Shown in pieces: positions 37,894-50,366 of a stretch of DNA of 64,000 bases. The DNA is from Takifugu bimaculatus. Lineage: Eukaryota; Chordata; Actinopteri; Tetraodontiformes; Tetraodontidae. The stretch covers positions 3,976,931-4,040,930 of the forward strand of contig CP034992.1 of NCBI GenBank assembly GCA_004026145.2, in the 5' to 3' direction. The notes under the pieces were generated by a model, which saw only the letters and a program-made list of their open reading frames with translations, made no database searches and was not told the DNA's origin. Position numbers and translations under genes: made by a program. The first letter of the stretch is position 1. Each line of letters opens with the position of its first letter.

Positions 37894-39075
37894 ATGCCTT
37901 CCCTCGCGCAGCCGCTGACTGTCCCTGGCAGAGGGAACCTTTTCCTTCTCTTTGGGATCGTGCTGATCGTCACCTTGTCGTCCTCCGAAGGCCAACCCAC
38001 CCGCTTCAAACGCTTTGCTCCAGCCGAGTGGGGGCTCACACATCTGGCAATCCACAACAAAACCGGAGAGGTCTACGTGGGAGCCGTCAACTGGATTTTT
38101 AAGCTATCTAACAACCTGACCAAACTGCGGAGCCACATGACTGGGCCAGTGGTGGACAATGAAAAGTGTTACCCCCCACCGAGTGTCCAGTCTTGTCCTT
38201 ATGACCTGGCGCAGACCCCCAATGTGAACAAGCTCCTTCTCATAGACTATGCACAGAACCGCCTCATTGCCTGTGGCAGCACCTCACAGGGAATCTGTCA
38301 GTTCTTGCGCCTGGACGACCTCTTCAAGCTGGGCGAACCCCACCACCGTAAGGAGCACTACCTCTCCAGCGTGGCGGAGTCGGGGACGATGTCTGGGGTC
38401 ATCATCAGCTCCCCGCACAGCCCCACCAGCAAGCTGTTCATCGGAACCCCCATCGACGGCAAATCCGAGTACTTCCCCACGCTGTCCAGCCGCAAGCTGA
38501 TGGAGAACGAAGAAAACGCCGACATGTTCAGCTTTGTCTACCAGGATGAGTTTGTGTCTTCTCAGCTCAAGATCCCCTCAGACACTTTGTCCAAGTTCCC
38601 CGCTTTTGACATCTATTATGTCTACAGCTTCAGTAGTGAGCAGTTTGTCTATTACTTAACAATGCAGCTGGACACGCAGCTCACCTCCCCCGACGCCAGC
38701 GGGGAGCAGTTCTTCACCTCCAAGATTGTGCGCCTCTGCGTGGACGACCCCAAGTTTTACTCCTATGTGGAGTTCCCTATTGGCTGCACCAAGGACGGGG
38801 TAGAGTACCGCCTGGTGCAGGACGCGTTCCTGGCGCGGCCGGGCAGGCAGCTGGCCAGCTCGCTGGGGATCTCCGAGAATGAAGACATCCTCTTTACCAT
38901 CTTCTCCCAGGGTCAGAAGAATCGGGCCAAACCACCCAAAGAGTCAGCATTGTGCCTGTTCACCCTGAGGAAGATAAAAGAAAAGATCAAAGAGAGAATT
39001 CAGTCCTGTTACAAAGGAGACGGGAAGCTCTCTTTACCCTGGCTGCTCAACAAGGAGCTGGCCTGCATCAACTCG
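37894..39075 (+). CDS. plxna1: Plexin-A1, first coding exon (signal peptide and most of Sema domain)
   Basis: This exon encodes residues 1-394 of a plexin-A, the cell-surface receptor that transduces class 3 (with neuropilin) and class 6 semaphorin signals in axon guidance. The start ATG at 37894 has G at -3; an open TTG seven codons upstream is not a likely start. Residues 15-28 (FLLFGIVLIV core) form a hydrophobic signal peptide, with cleavage probably near residue 33. The Sema beta-propeller begins around WGLTHLAIHNKTGEVYVGAV. Cysteines 92 and 101 (EKCYPPPSVQSCP), FLRLDDLFKLGEPHHRKEHY, DEFVSSQLKIPSDTLSKFPA and IKEKIKERIQSC are plexin-A signatures. KPPKESALCLFTL and the KFPAFDIYYVYSF region match the A1 paralogue better than A2, A3 or A4, from family knowledge. 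Possible N-glycosylation sites are N55 and N74. The exon ends in phase 0 at ACINS before GTAAGC. Trp67 replaces the Arg usual in VGAVNR. Confidence 0.95.
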
Positions 39076-39230
39076 GTAAGCTCAAATCGGCTTTTTCAAA
39101 CCTTCTCAAGAGCCTTTTCTATATCTACAGACGTTCTTTTTACCACATCAAATACGTTCATTTCCAATTAAAGCAACTGCCTCACTAGCATACATGAGAA
39201 TAAACACACTCGAGTGCATGTTTGACTGCG
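39076..39230 (+). other. plxna1: Candidate intronic polyadenylation segment after exon 2
   Basis: If the donor at 39076 is not used, the plexin frame stays open for 31 more codons and stops with TAA at 39169-39171. ATTAAA lies at 39167-39172 and AATAAA at 39199-39204, followed by a GT-rich stretch (about 39216-39235). That is the arrangement of a poly(A) site. The product would be a secreted protein carrying most of the Sema domain with no membrane anchor. Truncated extracellular plexin isoforms are known for other plexins. Use of this site is inference. Confidence 0.3.
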
Positions 39231-40984
39231 TGGCACTGACTACTCCACGTATCACGTAGCCACCGGCGTGCTACACGTAGCATTATTAAGTGTGAAAAGG
39301 TCTGATTTTTCCTCTCCGACAGTCATCTGACTTCACACGCGCTCATCTCTTCCTCGTGGTGTTCCGACTCACTCAGAAGGGGAGATAGTTAGCTAGGCCC
39401 CCCGGATTTGTGCGATGTCACTGAGGAGTAGTCTCTCACACCCCCTCATCCACAGTAACGTTTGTGGCGCTGCAGTGTGAGGAGCTGGGGGAATCGAATG
39501 AGATACTATTGATATTTACCCACTGATCCATGGAACATGGGGCTGCATGCGTTAAAGAGGCTGTTGCGCACTCGCACCTCTTTTCTCTGTATTGTCCCCG
39601 GCCTTCTCTCCTCCCTGTCACCCCATTAGTCCACCATCCTCAACCTGCCCCCACCTGAATCCTCCCGTATCTTTGTTCCGTGCACGTAGCGAGCTCCTCT
39701 CTGTCGACCATCTGTCTCCGCAGCCTCATCTTCTGCCTCTGCACACTTAAAAATCAACCACCCGCGCCCTCCATGCCGCTCGCTGTTAAAATAGCTTAAT
39801 TCAGAGACCTCTTCAAGCTAAAGCGCTCCTTTTAAATGTCAGCGTGTTTTCAGACGCACAACACACACACTTGTGCGTGGAACTCCTCCTTAACTGGAGT
39901 GCACAGGTGTGTTTTGTGTGGAGGTATAGAATTGATGTGAATGCCCCAGGCTGGATTCTCTTTCACCTCCTTTCTGCCTCCCGTCTGTCGCTCTCTGTGG
40001 TTGTAGCCTCTTTCCTGTCGGGTGGTTCTCTTCATTCACGGTCTTTTTTGTGCCCCCTTTCTCGAGCCCCATCAGCCCGACAATAGCTCTGAGGACAGAA
40101 CAGGCAGACGCTCTCATTTGTTTCAATTAGACGTCAGCACCGGTGCAGCAGGAACTCCTGGGCAGTGTTCAGATAAATGTTTAGAGCAGGTCAAAAATGG
40201 CTTGTATTGGGAAATCAATCTAATCTTCCCTCGTGAATAATTAATAAAATGCCAAATAAGAAAATAGCCAATAACGCGATGCTGGTGGAACGTATGCTGC
40301 AGCAAGATACGGAAAATTCGATCAAGAATGCAATTCGGAACAAAAGGGAGACTTACGAGCTGAAGTGCGATACTATCTTGTAATTTACGTCGGCAAGCCA
40401 ATCAAACACGCGCGTACAAGTGCCGCGACACCGCCCGGCAGGCTCAGCGCATTGTGCTGATACGCTTCCCACCTCATCAGCATTTAGCTGGAGGAGAAAA
40501 TTATTGCTATCATGGTAATTCTCAGGAGATCGATTCTCCAAGCTCAGTGGAGTCTAAGCGCTGTGCTTTGTGTTGTCTTTTGATAAGACTCCAAACTAGA
40601 CATATTGGTTTTCACCCGCCCTTCCCCCCCGCCCCCCCTCCCTCCTGGCTTTGGAGCTCGTAGACCTGTTTGCTTGTTGCGGCGGCACAATCACACCTAA
40701 CTCCAGTTAAAGGTCATCTTCATTAGGAACCCTCACGAGGACGCCTCCAGAATGAAGCTGGCATTCATTTTGATATTTGCTCCCCCCCCGCTGCTTCATC
40801 AGGTCCGTTTCTATGGTTACGGGAGCTCTTGATGAGGACTGTTGTAATTTATGACTGCTTTCATAAATAAATCCAAATCAATCTCCAAAGCTGCCAGCAA
40901 TGATGATATAATAGCCAGGAGAGGGATTGATCGGCTGACCCAGCAACAGCAGTAACCTGCACCGTCCGACCCCGGGGGGGTTAC

Positions 40985-40992
40985 TGACGTCA
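40985..40992. promoter_or_regulatory. Palindromic CRE (TGACGTCA)
   Basis: A second full CRE, in intron 2, within a run of TGAC and GTCAG half-site-like words (about 40985-41075). The local clustering of TGACC/TGACG words is more notable than the single site. Confidence 0.25.
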
Positions 40993-41339
40993 GCCCAACC
41001 GTGACCCGGCGTCAGCAGCCCAATACTGACCTCGACCCTGGCCAGCGACACAAGTGACCTATCATCTGACCTCAGATCAGGACCTATTGGTGTCCAGTGT
41101 GAGACCTGGTGCGGCTAACGTGCGAAGGTGTCAGCTGACTGGAGCTAAAGGAGCCCTGATGGATTCACCTGTCAGCAGTTTCTAGAAGAGCAGCTTCATA
41201 AGTTCTGAAACAATAACTACAACCTGTGATCAGATGGCAGCCGATATAACGTGACTCACATCGAGTTACAGGTGAGGTTTCAATGAAATATATACATTTG
41301 TAATCCATCAATCTCCCGTTCCGCTCTGCCATTGGAGAA

Positions 41340-41374
41340 CCCCCCCCCCCACACACACACACACATACACACAC
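41340..41374. repeat. Poly-C (11) plus (CA)n
   Basis: C11 joined directly to a CA array with one TA interruption. Confidence 0.9.
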
Positions 41375-41761
41375 CTCAGGCACACACCCCTCCCCCCCAG
41401 CATTCCTGAACTGCGTGTGACTGTGGGAAAGCTGTGCGTTGTGGGAGAAGGTGAACATGTTTCAGGCGACCCTGCCACAGAGTGGTGGACAGCTGTTAGC
41501 CGTGCAGCCATGATGGATGGCCAGGTCAGAACCGTACCCCCCCCCTGTCCCCATCCCCCCCGGCGATTAGGATGGTGTGTTTATGAACACTCCGAGATAG
41601 GAGGTGGTGAGATTCCCTACGTACGTGCACCAGTCCTCTTACTGGCCTATATTTGTCTGCTGCATGTCTGTTTTTGTCCCTGAGCACTCCCTGTGAACCT
41701 TGACCTCCGCTCCGGCCTGAGAGCGAATCAATACTGACATTTCCAGAGAAAGGTGCCACAT

Positions 41762-41785
41762 GGGGGGGTGGGGTGGGGGGGGGGG
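41762..41785. repeat. G-rich tract
   Basis: Four G-runs (7, 4, 3-4 and 11) separated by single T residues form a textbook G-quadruplex motif on the + strand and hence in the intron 2 RNA. Confidence 0.9.
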
Positions 41786-42098
41786 CGGGACACGAAGAGT
41801 CGGCGAACGCTTAAATGAGACGGAAGAAAACAAAAGGTGAATGATCCGGGCAGGTGGAAAATTGAGCACGTCACAAGGTTCTCAGACTGCAATTGCTCAA
41901 TGTCGCAGTAACAAAGCCCCCCCACCCCCCCCAACCCCCCCGCCCGCACCTCCTGTTTTATTCATGCAGAAAAATACACCAGCAGTCAGACTTATGAAGC
42001 TGCTCCAGTTCATCAACCTGCCTGTTGGTCTCTGTTTGGGGCTCTGGATGCAACTCGGTTGCCTTGATTTCGCCCCCTGATGGCGGGCGGCGTCCGTG

Positions 42099-42109
42099 CC
42101 CCCCCCCCC
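42099..42109. repeat. Poly-C run (11)
   Basis: C11 followed by AG. A second C11 lies at 42499-42509 and bounds a GC-rich 400-base stretch that is open in one frame but matches no known protein. Confidence 0.9.
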
Positions 42110-43910
42110 AGGACACCTGGTTTGTGCTCAAGACGAAGGAAGAGGTGGACAGAGCAGAGGGAGATGGACGGTGGGCAACAGAGGGTTTGAGGGAGAGAGC
42201 TGTGCACAGACGACGAGGAGGGGGGTCTGAGAGGGAGAGCGAGCGCCGCCTCGCCGCCGTCGGCAGTGACGACAGGAGGGAAAAACTGGGTGACAAGATG
42301 AGGAAGAGGGTGAGGGAACGCCAGCTGCCGCACCAGGCGCCGCCCGGCCGCGGCCTCCTCAGACGCCTGCCTCGCCGTCACGTGGGCCCCCTCAGTGGCG
42401 ATCTGGCTCCGTGTGTTGGTCTACGGCGGCGGCGGCGGCCCTGGAACACGACTGAACTCACGTCTGTTGTCAGTTAACTCCGCCAGCAGCCACACGGACC
42501 CCCCCCCCCAATACTTCACTACCATTTGAATAATGATGAATCTTATTACTCAGAATGGCATCATCGCAGGGGGAGGGGTTTATGGAGCAGGTCAGCTGAC
42601 CTGGCTGGACGAACGCCACACTGATGTTATATTTAAATTAATGTAAATTTAGGGTTGCTGCTAAAATTCCTCACATTGTGGCCAGATCAAAGCACCAAAA
42701 GCCCGATTTATTGGTCGGTTTCTTTTCCTTTCTCTGACTTTCCTCCCCCCGGGACACCGCGTGGTCGGCGCTCCGTGACGCTCCCGCCGGTTCTCGACGC
42801 TCATCGACACATCGAGCTTCTTTGTCTGGATCACCTGATGGATGATGCGGCGTTGAACTTTGTTATCGGCCGGCCCATCAATCAAACGAAGAATCATTTC
42901 TGTAAAAATCCAAACGCTGTCACGTGCAGCGCGGCGCTCACACGGTGGCGGCGGCCTCATCGCCAAAACAATTTCTTTTATTTTACGGGGGAAAAAAGCA
43001 TTTGCATTTAAACCCAAATCCTGGTGAAAAAATAAATGTTTATTTCGAGGAAAACTGGAAAACCTTGTCTTTAGAGCGCCCCCTAGCTGAGGCGGAGTCC
43101 TTAAACACAAACATCTGTCGTGGGACATGTGGCAACTAATGCGTTGGCGTGATTAGATCTGATGGAGCCAGAGTTAATTGTTTAGCTAAACGGGTTAGTT
43201 GAGTTGTTATTGGTCCTCGTGGCTCATCTTTCCCTTTATATCAAAGACTGCCTTCACGTGCGCACAAGATGCTGCCTTTATTACATCGCTGCGCTTGTTA
43301 GCGCGCGTGCTAACGGAGCCCCGCCCACTCCGCTCGAGTGCGGCTCTCATCCTATTATTAAAAGACAATAGAGAACCTTTTAGGCACGACCCCATGCAGA
43401 CTGCGTGAGCTGCTTAATTCCGTCTCTCTCCTCCTGACCTTTATGTCTCTCTCCGAGGAGTGTTTAGCTCCACAAATCCCCATCTCCAGCTCCACACTAA
43501 TGATACTAATTGTCAGTGTAATTATGTATTGATCTGTGCTGTGTGTGTGTGGGTGGTGTGTGTTGCATACATCATTATCAGGAGTAATCAACAGATGCGG
43601 AGCTGCCTTTGCACTTTGTGCTCATGTGTTTTCGGCTTTTTAGCTTTTGTTTGCAGCGGCGTCGTTTCAGATTTCCCTGAAAATTCATCCTGGTTTCAGC
43701 TTCTTTTGACCACGAGTGCTCGATATTGATCTGGGTGTCCCCCCTCCACCCGTCACGCCCCCCCTCCACCCGTCACTCTCTGTCGGAGTACAGTCCAAAG
43801 TCAAGGTGACAGCTTTGGGAAGCGTTTCTGAGCCGATACCAGTTCCTGGAGGCCCCGTCCCTCCGCCTGCAGGGCCTCATCACAGAGCCGAGCCCACGCG
43901 ACCCATAAAT

Positions 43911-44096
43911 ATGGAGCAGGTGCAGTTTATTAAATTATTGATCAGGGACGTGTTTAGGGAAGAGCTCAAGCAGCTCAGGGAGCAGATCAGGGACGGCGAC
44001 GCGGCCTCGTTTGCTGTCCGAGCCTGGATCTCTTGGACCCGTTGTTCCCTTCCGAGCTTTGAATGGTGTCATGTGAGGTCAGCGATGAGCCAGTAA
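43911..44096 (+). other. Short unrecognised ORF with helical N-terminus
   Basis: A 61-codon frame opens MEQVQFIKLLIRDVFREELK. This is an amphipathic, charge-patterned stretch with strong helix or coiled-coil character for the first 30 residues, and the rest looks like random translation. The ATG is preceded by an in-frame proline-rich extension from about 43716. I do not recognise the sequence. It could be a decayed exon or element fragment, a microprotein or chance; chance is the default. Confidence 0.12.
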
Positions 44097-44345
44097 CATT
44101 TGATTTAACGCCGCGTGTTTGTTTTATATTCTCGTCCCACACGCTCCTGGCCTGTCAATCAGCCGCTCTCCCGACGGCCTTCGGCTTCTTTATTAGCTTA
44201 AAGGTGTAACGACTCGACGCCGCCGCCGAGCGCCCGGCCGATCCAACATCGATCAGTAATATTGATTTTTCCGGACCTGTTTTGAAGATTTCTGCATGTT
44301 TGCGAAGTCTTGCAGTAACGTTAAGATTTGTGTGTAATATGTGAG

Positions 44346-44347
<2 letters not shown>

Positions 44348-44387
<40 letters not shown>
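44348..44387. repeat. (CA)n microsatellite
   Basis: Pure CA array of about 40 bases in intron 2. Confidence 0.95.
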
Positions 44388-44388
<1 letters not shown>

Positions 44389-44987
44389 GATGTGGTGTGT
44401 GAGTTGGTTTAGTGACATGGTGAATACTTATGAGCAGAGTTTTGACTGACTTTTCTCCCAAAGGGCAGCATTTGCTGGGGGGTGGGGGTGGGGGGGGTCA
44501 CACGTGCGTGCTGTACCTGTGCCACTCACCTGCAGCTGAACCTGTCACTGTTTTCCTTTCACTCAAACATCCCTGAATAAGCGGCAGCAGTGTTCCCAGT
44601 CACCAGCGCCGGGCCTGTTCCTGCACGCCAGCCAGCCCAGAGTGTTTCCATATGTTTTCCTCTGAATGGAGCTCACTATCGACAGGCTCCATTTGAGGCC
44701 GGCGTCACGTGTGTCCCCCCCCCCCAGTAATGTGTAACGCAGCGAAGCGTTTCCCTTCCAGTGTTAAGTGTGTGCGTGCAGGTTTGGCGCAGCGAGGACG
44801 GCTGCATTTCATCAGGTTGCGGGTGAAGCCGCTCCGCTCTGAGATGGTCCACAGTTGTGGATCACATGACCTCCAGCCCTTTCTAGAAACCACTTAGCCT
44901 TTATAGACGAGAGGGCCCTCATATTTTACACCACCATTTCTGGGTTTCATATATATTTCCTGTGACCTTGAATATCAGTTGACTGTA

Positions 44988-45036
44988 CCACACACACACA
45001 TACGCACACACACACACACACACACGTGCACACGCG
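44988..45036. repeat. (CA)n microsatellite with interruptions
   Basis: CA array interrupted by TACG and GTG units. Confidence 0.9.
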
Positions 45037-46046
45037 CCAGAATTACAATAGCTCTCATGCAGCCTCCATATTGACAGTTTTGGAGCTGCCATTAAAGACC
45101 TACGGCTTAGGAGATTTGCATATTCTCCGTTCGGGTCTCTAGCAGAGCTTACGCGGTTTGTCCGTATTGATCTACATCCTGTCATTCATTTGGCTCTTGA
45201 TTGACTTTCTCGAGTGTTAATTAAAGAGTTTATGTAATTATAATCTAAACCTGAACAGATCCGAGTTGTTACCTTGCAGTGAGGAGGAGAAAAAGGCTTC
45301 AGAGGTTTCTAAAAGATGTATTTTCTCCTTGATTGGAGTGAATTTTTTACGCAACAAATGGTGCCATCTTTGTGAAATAAGTAGATTTAAATGCGATATG
45401 GGGTGGCTGCGGGAAATAAAGCAACATTATCTCCTGTTTGGGACTGACTCCGGGCCTCCTTGAACTGCGTATGTGATAATTCATTCGGCACCACATACTG
45501 TTCTCATCCTGAGAAAATCAAAACAAGAAACCTTCTCTTCTGCATTTGTAAAGCCCCGCAGCCAAAGTCAGTGGAAGGTTGTTGGCTTAACTCATTCATC
45601 CCCGCTGGAGTTCCGCGTCTTTGAAAACACTGCACAACGCTAAGTATGGTCTCCAGCCAATAGCCCTTCAGAGATCAGAGGGGGAATATATTTCCTACAA
45701 CAGAATATGAGCTCCGATTCACAGTGGGAATCTTTTAGTGGCTTAAATTGCTGAAGCCGCATCAGGATGAAATGCATTCCAACCGCAGTGAGAACACCTT
45801 TAATTCTGTGCTGATCTGTGCTGTCTAGACCTCTGCGGACGCGCAGGAATGTCATAGTACCTTTACCCCCCGCGTGCTCCTATTTTATAAAGGCTACTGT
45901 AAGCATGCTAGCGAGTTCAGACGTGTTTGTGTTAGCCTTTACTGTCTCCAGGGGCCTCCGTCGACTGTATTTCCATCTGTTGGTTTCCTCCATAGAAGAT
46001 GGATTAACCCTTTTAACTCATTTCCCTTTGGGTTTCACAGCATACG

Positions 46047-46050
46047 AGTG

Positions 46051-46083
<33 letters not shown>

Positions 46084-46096
46084 TTGTGTGTGTGTT
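46047..46096. repeat. (GT)n microsatellite
   Basis: GT array of about 50 bases with C and T interruptions; complementary to the next array 300 bases downstream. Confidence 0.95.
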
Positions 46097-46388
46097 TTGG
46101 GGCCGACCCTGGTGCAGATAGATGGATTTCGCTCCCACGACTATGGTTTAAAATAGTTGCCCCGAGTTGTATGTCACATGAAGACAATATGGGGCTGTTT
46201 TGTTGCTTGTTGCCAGGCGCGTGTGTGCACGGAGAATAGCTGACCCCTGGGTTGAACGTGCGCGTTGATGAGTGTCCTCCCAATTGTTGGAATATGTCTT
46301 CAGCTGCCTCCGTTACAAGCTAAGATATCGCCCCTGGTCGTTAGCGATCACAGGAGAAAGTTGTTTCAGGTAATAGCTTTGTGTTAGA

Positions 46389-46389
<1 letters not shown>

Positions 46390-46481
<92 letters not shown>
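46390..46481. repeat. (CA)n microsatellite, about 92 bases
   Basis: The longest pure CA array in the window, 1.2 kb upstream of exon 3. Confidence 0.97.
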
Positions 46482-46485
<4 letters not shown>

Positions 46486-47097
46486 GAAATCTTATCTGAT
46501 TTTCTCAACTTTCACTTCTTTTTGTTGACTCACTACGTGCAGCAGCTAATAGGACCGGAACACTAAAGTCATTGTTTGGATCTTCAGGGCTTCACCTTCA
46601 TGTTTCTGGTTTTAGAGACACAGTAAAATGTGCAAATCTGTTGGCTTCATTAGACGTGTGAGTTCATATCAGAGATTTATGTCATGTGTCCTCATTTGGT
46701 CATTTCTGAGTAGAGGAATCAGGGTGCTGATTTTTGGAGCTTGTATGATTTTTTTTATGTATAGCAATATATGGGGTGCCTTAAATCTACTTATACAATC
46801 GGTTAAAATGATTTCAGGGCCTCCTGACGTTGATGAAACAGGAAGTGACGCAGCTGATGTCACATCCTACGGCGTGTGTGCAGCCTCGCGGTGATGGGCC
46901 GGTTACTATAGCAGCCAGGAGGAGAGAGGAGAAAGCAGAAGAATGTAGAGTAGCAGGTTATTGACACCCGCTGAGCTGCAGGCAGGTCTGGTAGATCATC
47001 CGAGGGGGGGTTAGCGAGGGAGGTGCTATCTAATTCTCCTCTGTGGATCAATCAGATGATGTAGTGATAAGACTGTGGATTACACCCCTATTTACAC

Positions 47098-47099
<2 letters not shown>

Positions 47100-47165
<66 letters not shown>
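47100..47165. repeat. (GT)n microsatellite, about 66 bases
   Basis: Pure GT array 520 bases upstream of exon 3 and complementary to the CA array at 46390. Confidence 0.97.
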
Positions 47166-47167
<2 letters not shown>

Positions 47168-47684
47168 AGACACTCGGCCACTGCCGCCATTCAAATATTT
47201 CAGTTTTTCATGTAGCGGGTCACAGATCTCGCACGTTTCTTCTTTACTTGTGCGTCTGGCTGACGCAGGAACAGATGTTAACGCCTTTATTTTAGCAAAC
47301 GCTGCACAATAAAGTTGATTTTTTTTTTTTTTGCATGTGTTGATTCGGTTGGGAAGAAAAGAGGGAGTGTGATTCTGAAGGGAGTGGAAATTGGGACATT
47401 TGTTGCGTGTTTAAGCAGTTGAGGACCGACCCTGCAGTGGTAGTTCTATCCTTGTGAGGACTCTCAGCTTCTAACCTTCGAACCAAGACTGAACCTTCAA
47501 ACATTGTGAGGACCAGGCAGAATGTCCACCTCTTTCCTTTCAAATGCATGTTTTGGACCTCAGTACCAGAACACACGCTCTCAGAGGGAGCGTTGAGCAG
47601 AATAAAACTCTCAGGTGAATTTCTGGACTCGATTCGCCGCCGTTGTTTGGCGTCTCATCCCTTTTTGTCTTCTCCTCCCTCCAG

Positions 47685-47867
47685 CCGCTGCAGATCGACG
47701 ACAACTTCTGCGGCCAGGACTTCAACCAGCCTCTGGGGGGCACCAGCACCATCGAGGGAATCCCGCTCTTCATCGACAAAGACGACGGCATGACCTCGGT
47801 GGCGGCGTACGACTACCGCAGCAACACGGTGGCTTTCGTGGGGACGCGCAACGGCAAACTGAAGAAG
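47685..47867 (+). CDS. plxna1: Plexin-A1, second coding exon (Sema domain continued)
   Basis: This 183-base exon encodes 61 residues (395-455 of the protein), from PLQIDDNFCGQDFNQPLGG to VAFVGTRNGKLKK. It matches the plexin-A1 Sema segment that directly follows CINS, so the two exons join without gap or frameshift. It is bounded by TCCAG at 47684 and by GTAAGC from 47868, both phase 0. It forms propeller blades near the C-terminal part of the Sema domain and includes one structural cysteine (FCG). Because it is in phase and a multiple of three, skipping it would keep the downstream frame but would damage the propeller fold. Read-through into the next intron stays open to a stop at 48336-48338. 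Confidence 0.95.
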
Positions 47868-50354
47868 GTAAGCGCTTCCATCCGGACGCTTTTGGCTTTT
47901 TTCCCCTTTTATTCCCCCTTTGTTTTTCAGTTGCTCCGCTTTTCCCAGGGACGCTCTTGCAGTCAGTGGCGGCGTCTTGTTTCTAAGTTTACGCAAGTCC
48001 CGCCTCGTACGGAGATTAAATGCAGCGGAGTCCATTTTTCTCTCACCGGCAGCCCTTCAAGTAGCTCTTTAAAACCTGCGCATTTAACAAGCAATTTAAA
48101 AGCTGTCCGTGGGCAGTCGGGCGCTGATTGTCATGGTGGTCACGTCAGACATAAAACCTTACTGCTGTGTTTCCAGTGTGATATACCTCCTCCCCTCCCA
48201 CTTAAAGGCATCGCCTTCAATCAGTCCAGCGGCGGTGACTGGGGGAAGCTGCTCCGTATTCATCAGCATCCGCGCGAGCGTTCCCGGAGACGCCGCCCTG
48301 ACGCTCCGGTTGCTGTTGAGTTCCCACGTGCAGCCTGATGTGTTCCGTTGGTCTCCGGCTCGTATTTGTTTGTGTCACTGAGTCTAGTCTTTGGAGGACA
48401 AAGCCCTCGGGATAAATAGTAGCTCATTAGAATTCACTCCGGTTTCCCCCTGCAATGCTCAAGACCTGTCATCCATTCAATTTTATGAATATATAATCAG
48501 CCTGGGTGTTTGTGCGCCTTTAAAGTGCGCTTGTGTATGCACGCCGCATCCGCGTGTTTGTCACTTAAAGTACACATAATAATGCTTGTGCTTGTGATGT
48601 CATTGATTTGTGTGTGTGCACGTGTGGTTGTAAGGAAGTGAGGGACAACAATACAATGTTAGCTAAGATTCAGCTCTGTGCATTTGTCAAAGTGACACCC
48701 GCTGGCAGCGGTCGCTTTATTTATTTAGCTGTCAGCGCTTAGCGACGCTAGCATCGCTAGCGCCGGGAGGGAAGGTTATTGATGTTTGTATTTGTGATTG
48801 TCCTTTTTTTTTGCCGCCGCTTCTGATGGAAAACTGCCGCCATCAGAGTGAAATTTGGAAGGTCTAAGCAGAAGGATCCCGATACGCAGGGTTTGTTTTT
48901 GTCATGATGCTAATTTACTTTAGCATGTTAGAGAAGGAAAACAGATGTGTGATTGGTGTGAGAGTCATTCCTGAGACCACTTAGCGATGCTTTCCTCCGG
49001 TGGAAGCTGTGCTCCAAGGTTTTTTCTCACGTCGGATGACCTCGAGCAAGTGTGGATGTTTATGCTGGCCCCCCCGGCTGCTGAGTAATTGCAAAGACAG
49101 ACAAAATAAGGTCATAATAAAATGTGAAATGGGTAAATACACAATCAGACGACAGGGCCCCACTATTAAGCTGTTTCTGTGGGTGTTTCCATGGGCCATT
49201 TTGTTTGCGCAACCATATCCTGAGTGAGCTAGCATGTTTAACTCATTATCAAGTTGTTTTTTTTTACTACATCTGCATTAGTGGGACTGCGTTCAACCCA
49301 TGATGAGGACAAGATGGAGCACATTCCTGTTCTTTGAAAGTTCCTCTGGATTGCATTAGTGATTAATGCTGTTTATGCAGCCAGGCCTGTGTAAGGGGAA
49401 CAGAGAGATAAAGAAAGAACATTTGTAGGAGAGATCGTGTCGCGTAAGAGAAAGCAGCATCACATTGATTTATTCATATATTTTCAAAGGAAGAGGGGAG
49501 GTAGACAGAATTTGAGAAGGCCAATCCTGATGGAGGACCTTCAGGTGATGAAAGGAACATGTTTCCGAGGGGGTCATCTGTTTGGACTCGAAGATCTTTG
49601 ATATCCTGTGTTATCTCCACATTCTACTTTTAATCAACTGTGCAGCTCGAGGTTGCGCAGAGCGGCACAGCGGCTCACAAACGCCGTGTTTAATGCACTA
49701 ATGAAGCCCCCCCGTGCTCTCTCGCACACACACACACTTGCACACACACATAAATGCACACAGGAAGCTTTTATTAATGAGTCCTGCACTAATGGGACAA
49801 AGATGGGGGAAGATAAGAGGGAAGGGAGTGATAGAATGATGAATTTGAGAGAAAGTAGAGAAGAGGAAGACGTGATGAAGAGAGGTAAAGTCAGCTAATG
49901 TGTTGTTCACTAATTTTAATGATCACCTCCATCCCTTAATCAGTCAGCAGCACGTCTCTCTCTTACTGTCTTGTCCTGCTCTAAACCAGCTGAGCACTTG
50001 AAGGCACCGTGGGGCATTGACAAGGCAGGAACATTCATCCAGACCCACACACACACTCACACACACTCTGGACGGTCTCAGTAGATGACTCCGGGCCCTC
50101 AGACAAAAGAGCGGATCCCGGTCGATAATCCAATACCTATTGTAGGTTCTGTTTCAGATGGCGCACACACCCGGACACACAGACACTTGTTAGGATTCCT
50201 CAGCTGCGCCCTCCTTTGGGGGCCGATCTCAGCCATCTGTTGTGCGTCCGTGGCCAGTGTGCCAGGTGGTAGGAGCCCCCCAGCACCCGGTGTGTCCCCA
50301 TTGTGGCCGTGCCAACCTCAGGTGGGGGCGCAGGAGCCCATTCATCTGAGGGTT

Positions 50355-50366
50355 GGGGGGGGGGGG
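50355..50366. repeat. Poly-G run (12)
   Basis: Uninterrupted G12 in intron 3. Confidence 0.9.

Larger units (their letters stand above)
39076..47684 (+). other. plxna1: plxna1 intron 2 (phase 0)
   Basis: This is an 8,609-base intron between TCG at the end of exon 2 and CCG at the start of exon 3, with a GTAAGC donor and a CTCCCTCCAG acceptor. It contains five (CA)n or (GT)n tracts in its last 3.4 kb, several G/C homopolymers and one short exon-like ORF (43911-44096). Apart from that ORF, no coding exon is recognisable. Confidence 0.9.

Noticed and set aside
42025..42477. 150-codon GC-rich, Arg-rich frame
   Set aside because: No recognisable domain. Openness follows from CpG-rich composition, and poly-C runs bound the stretch.
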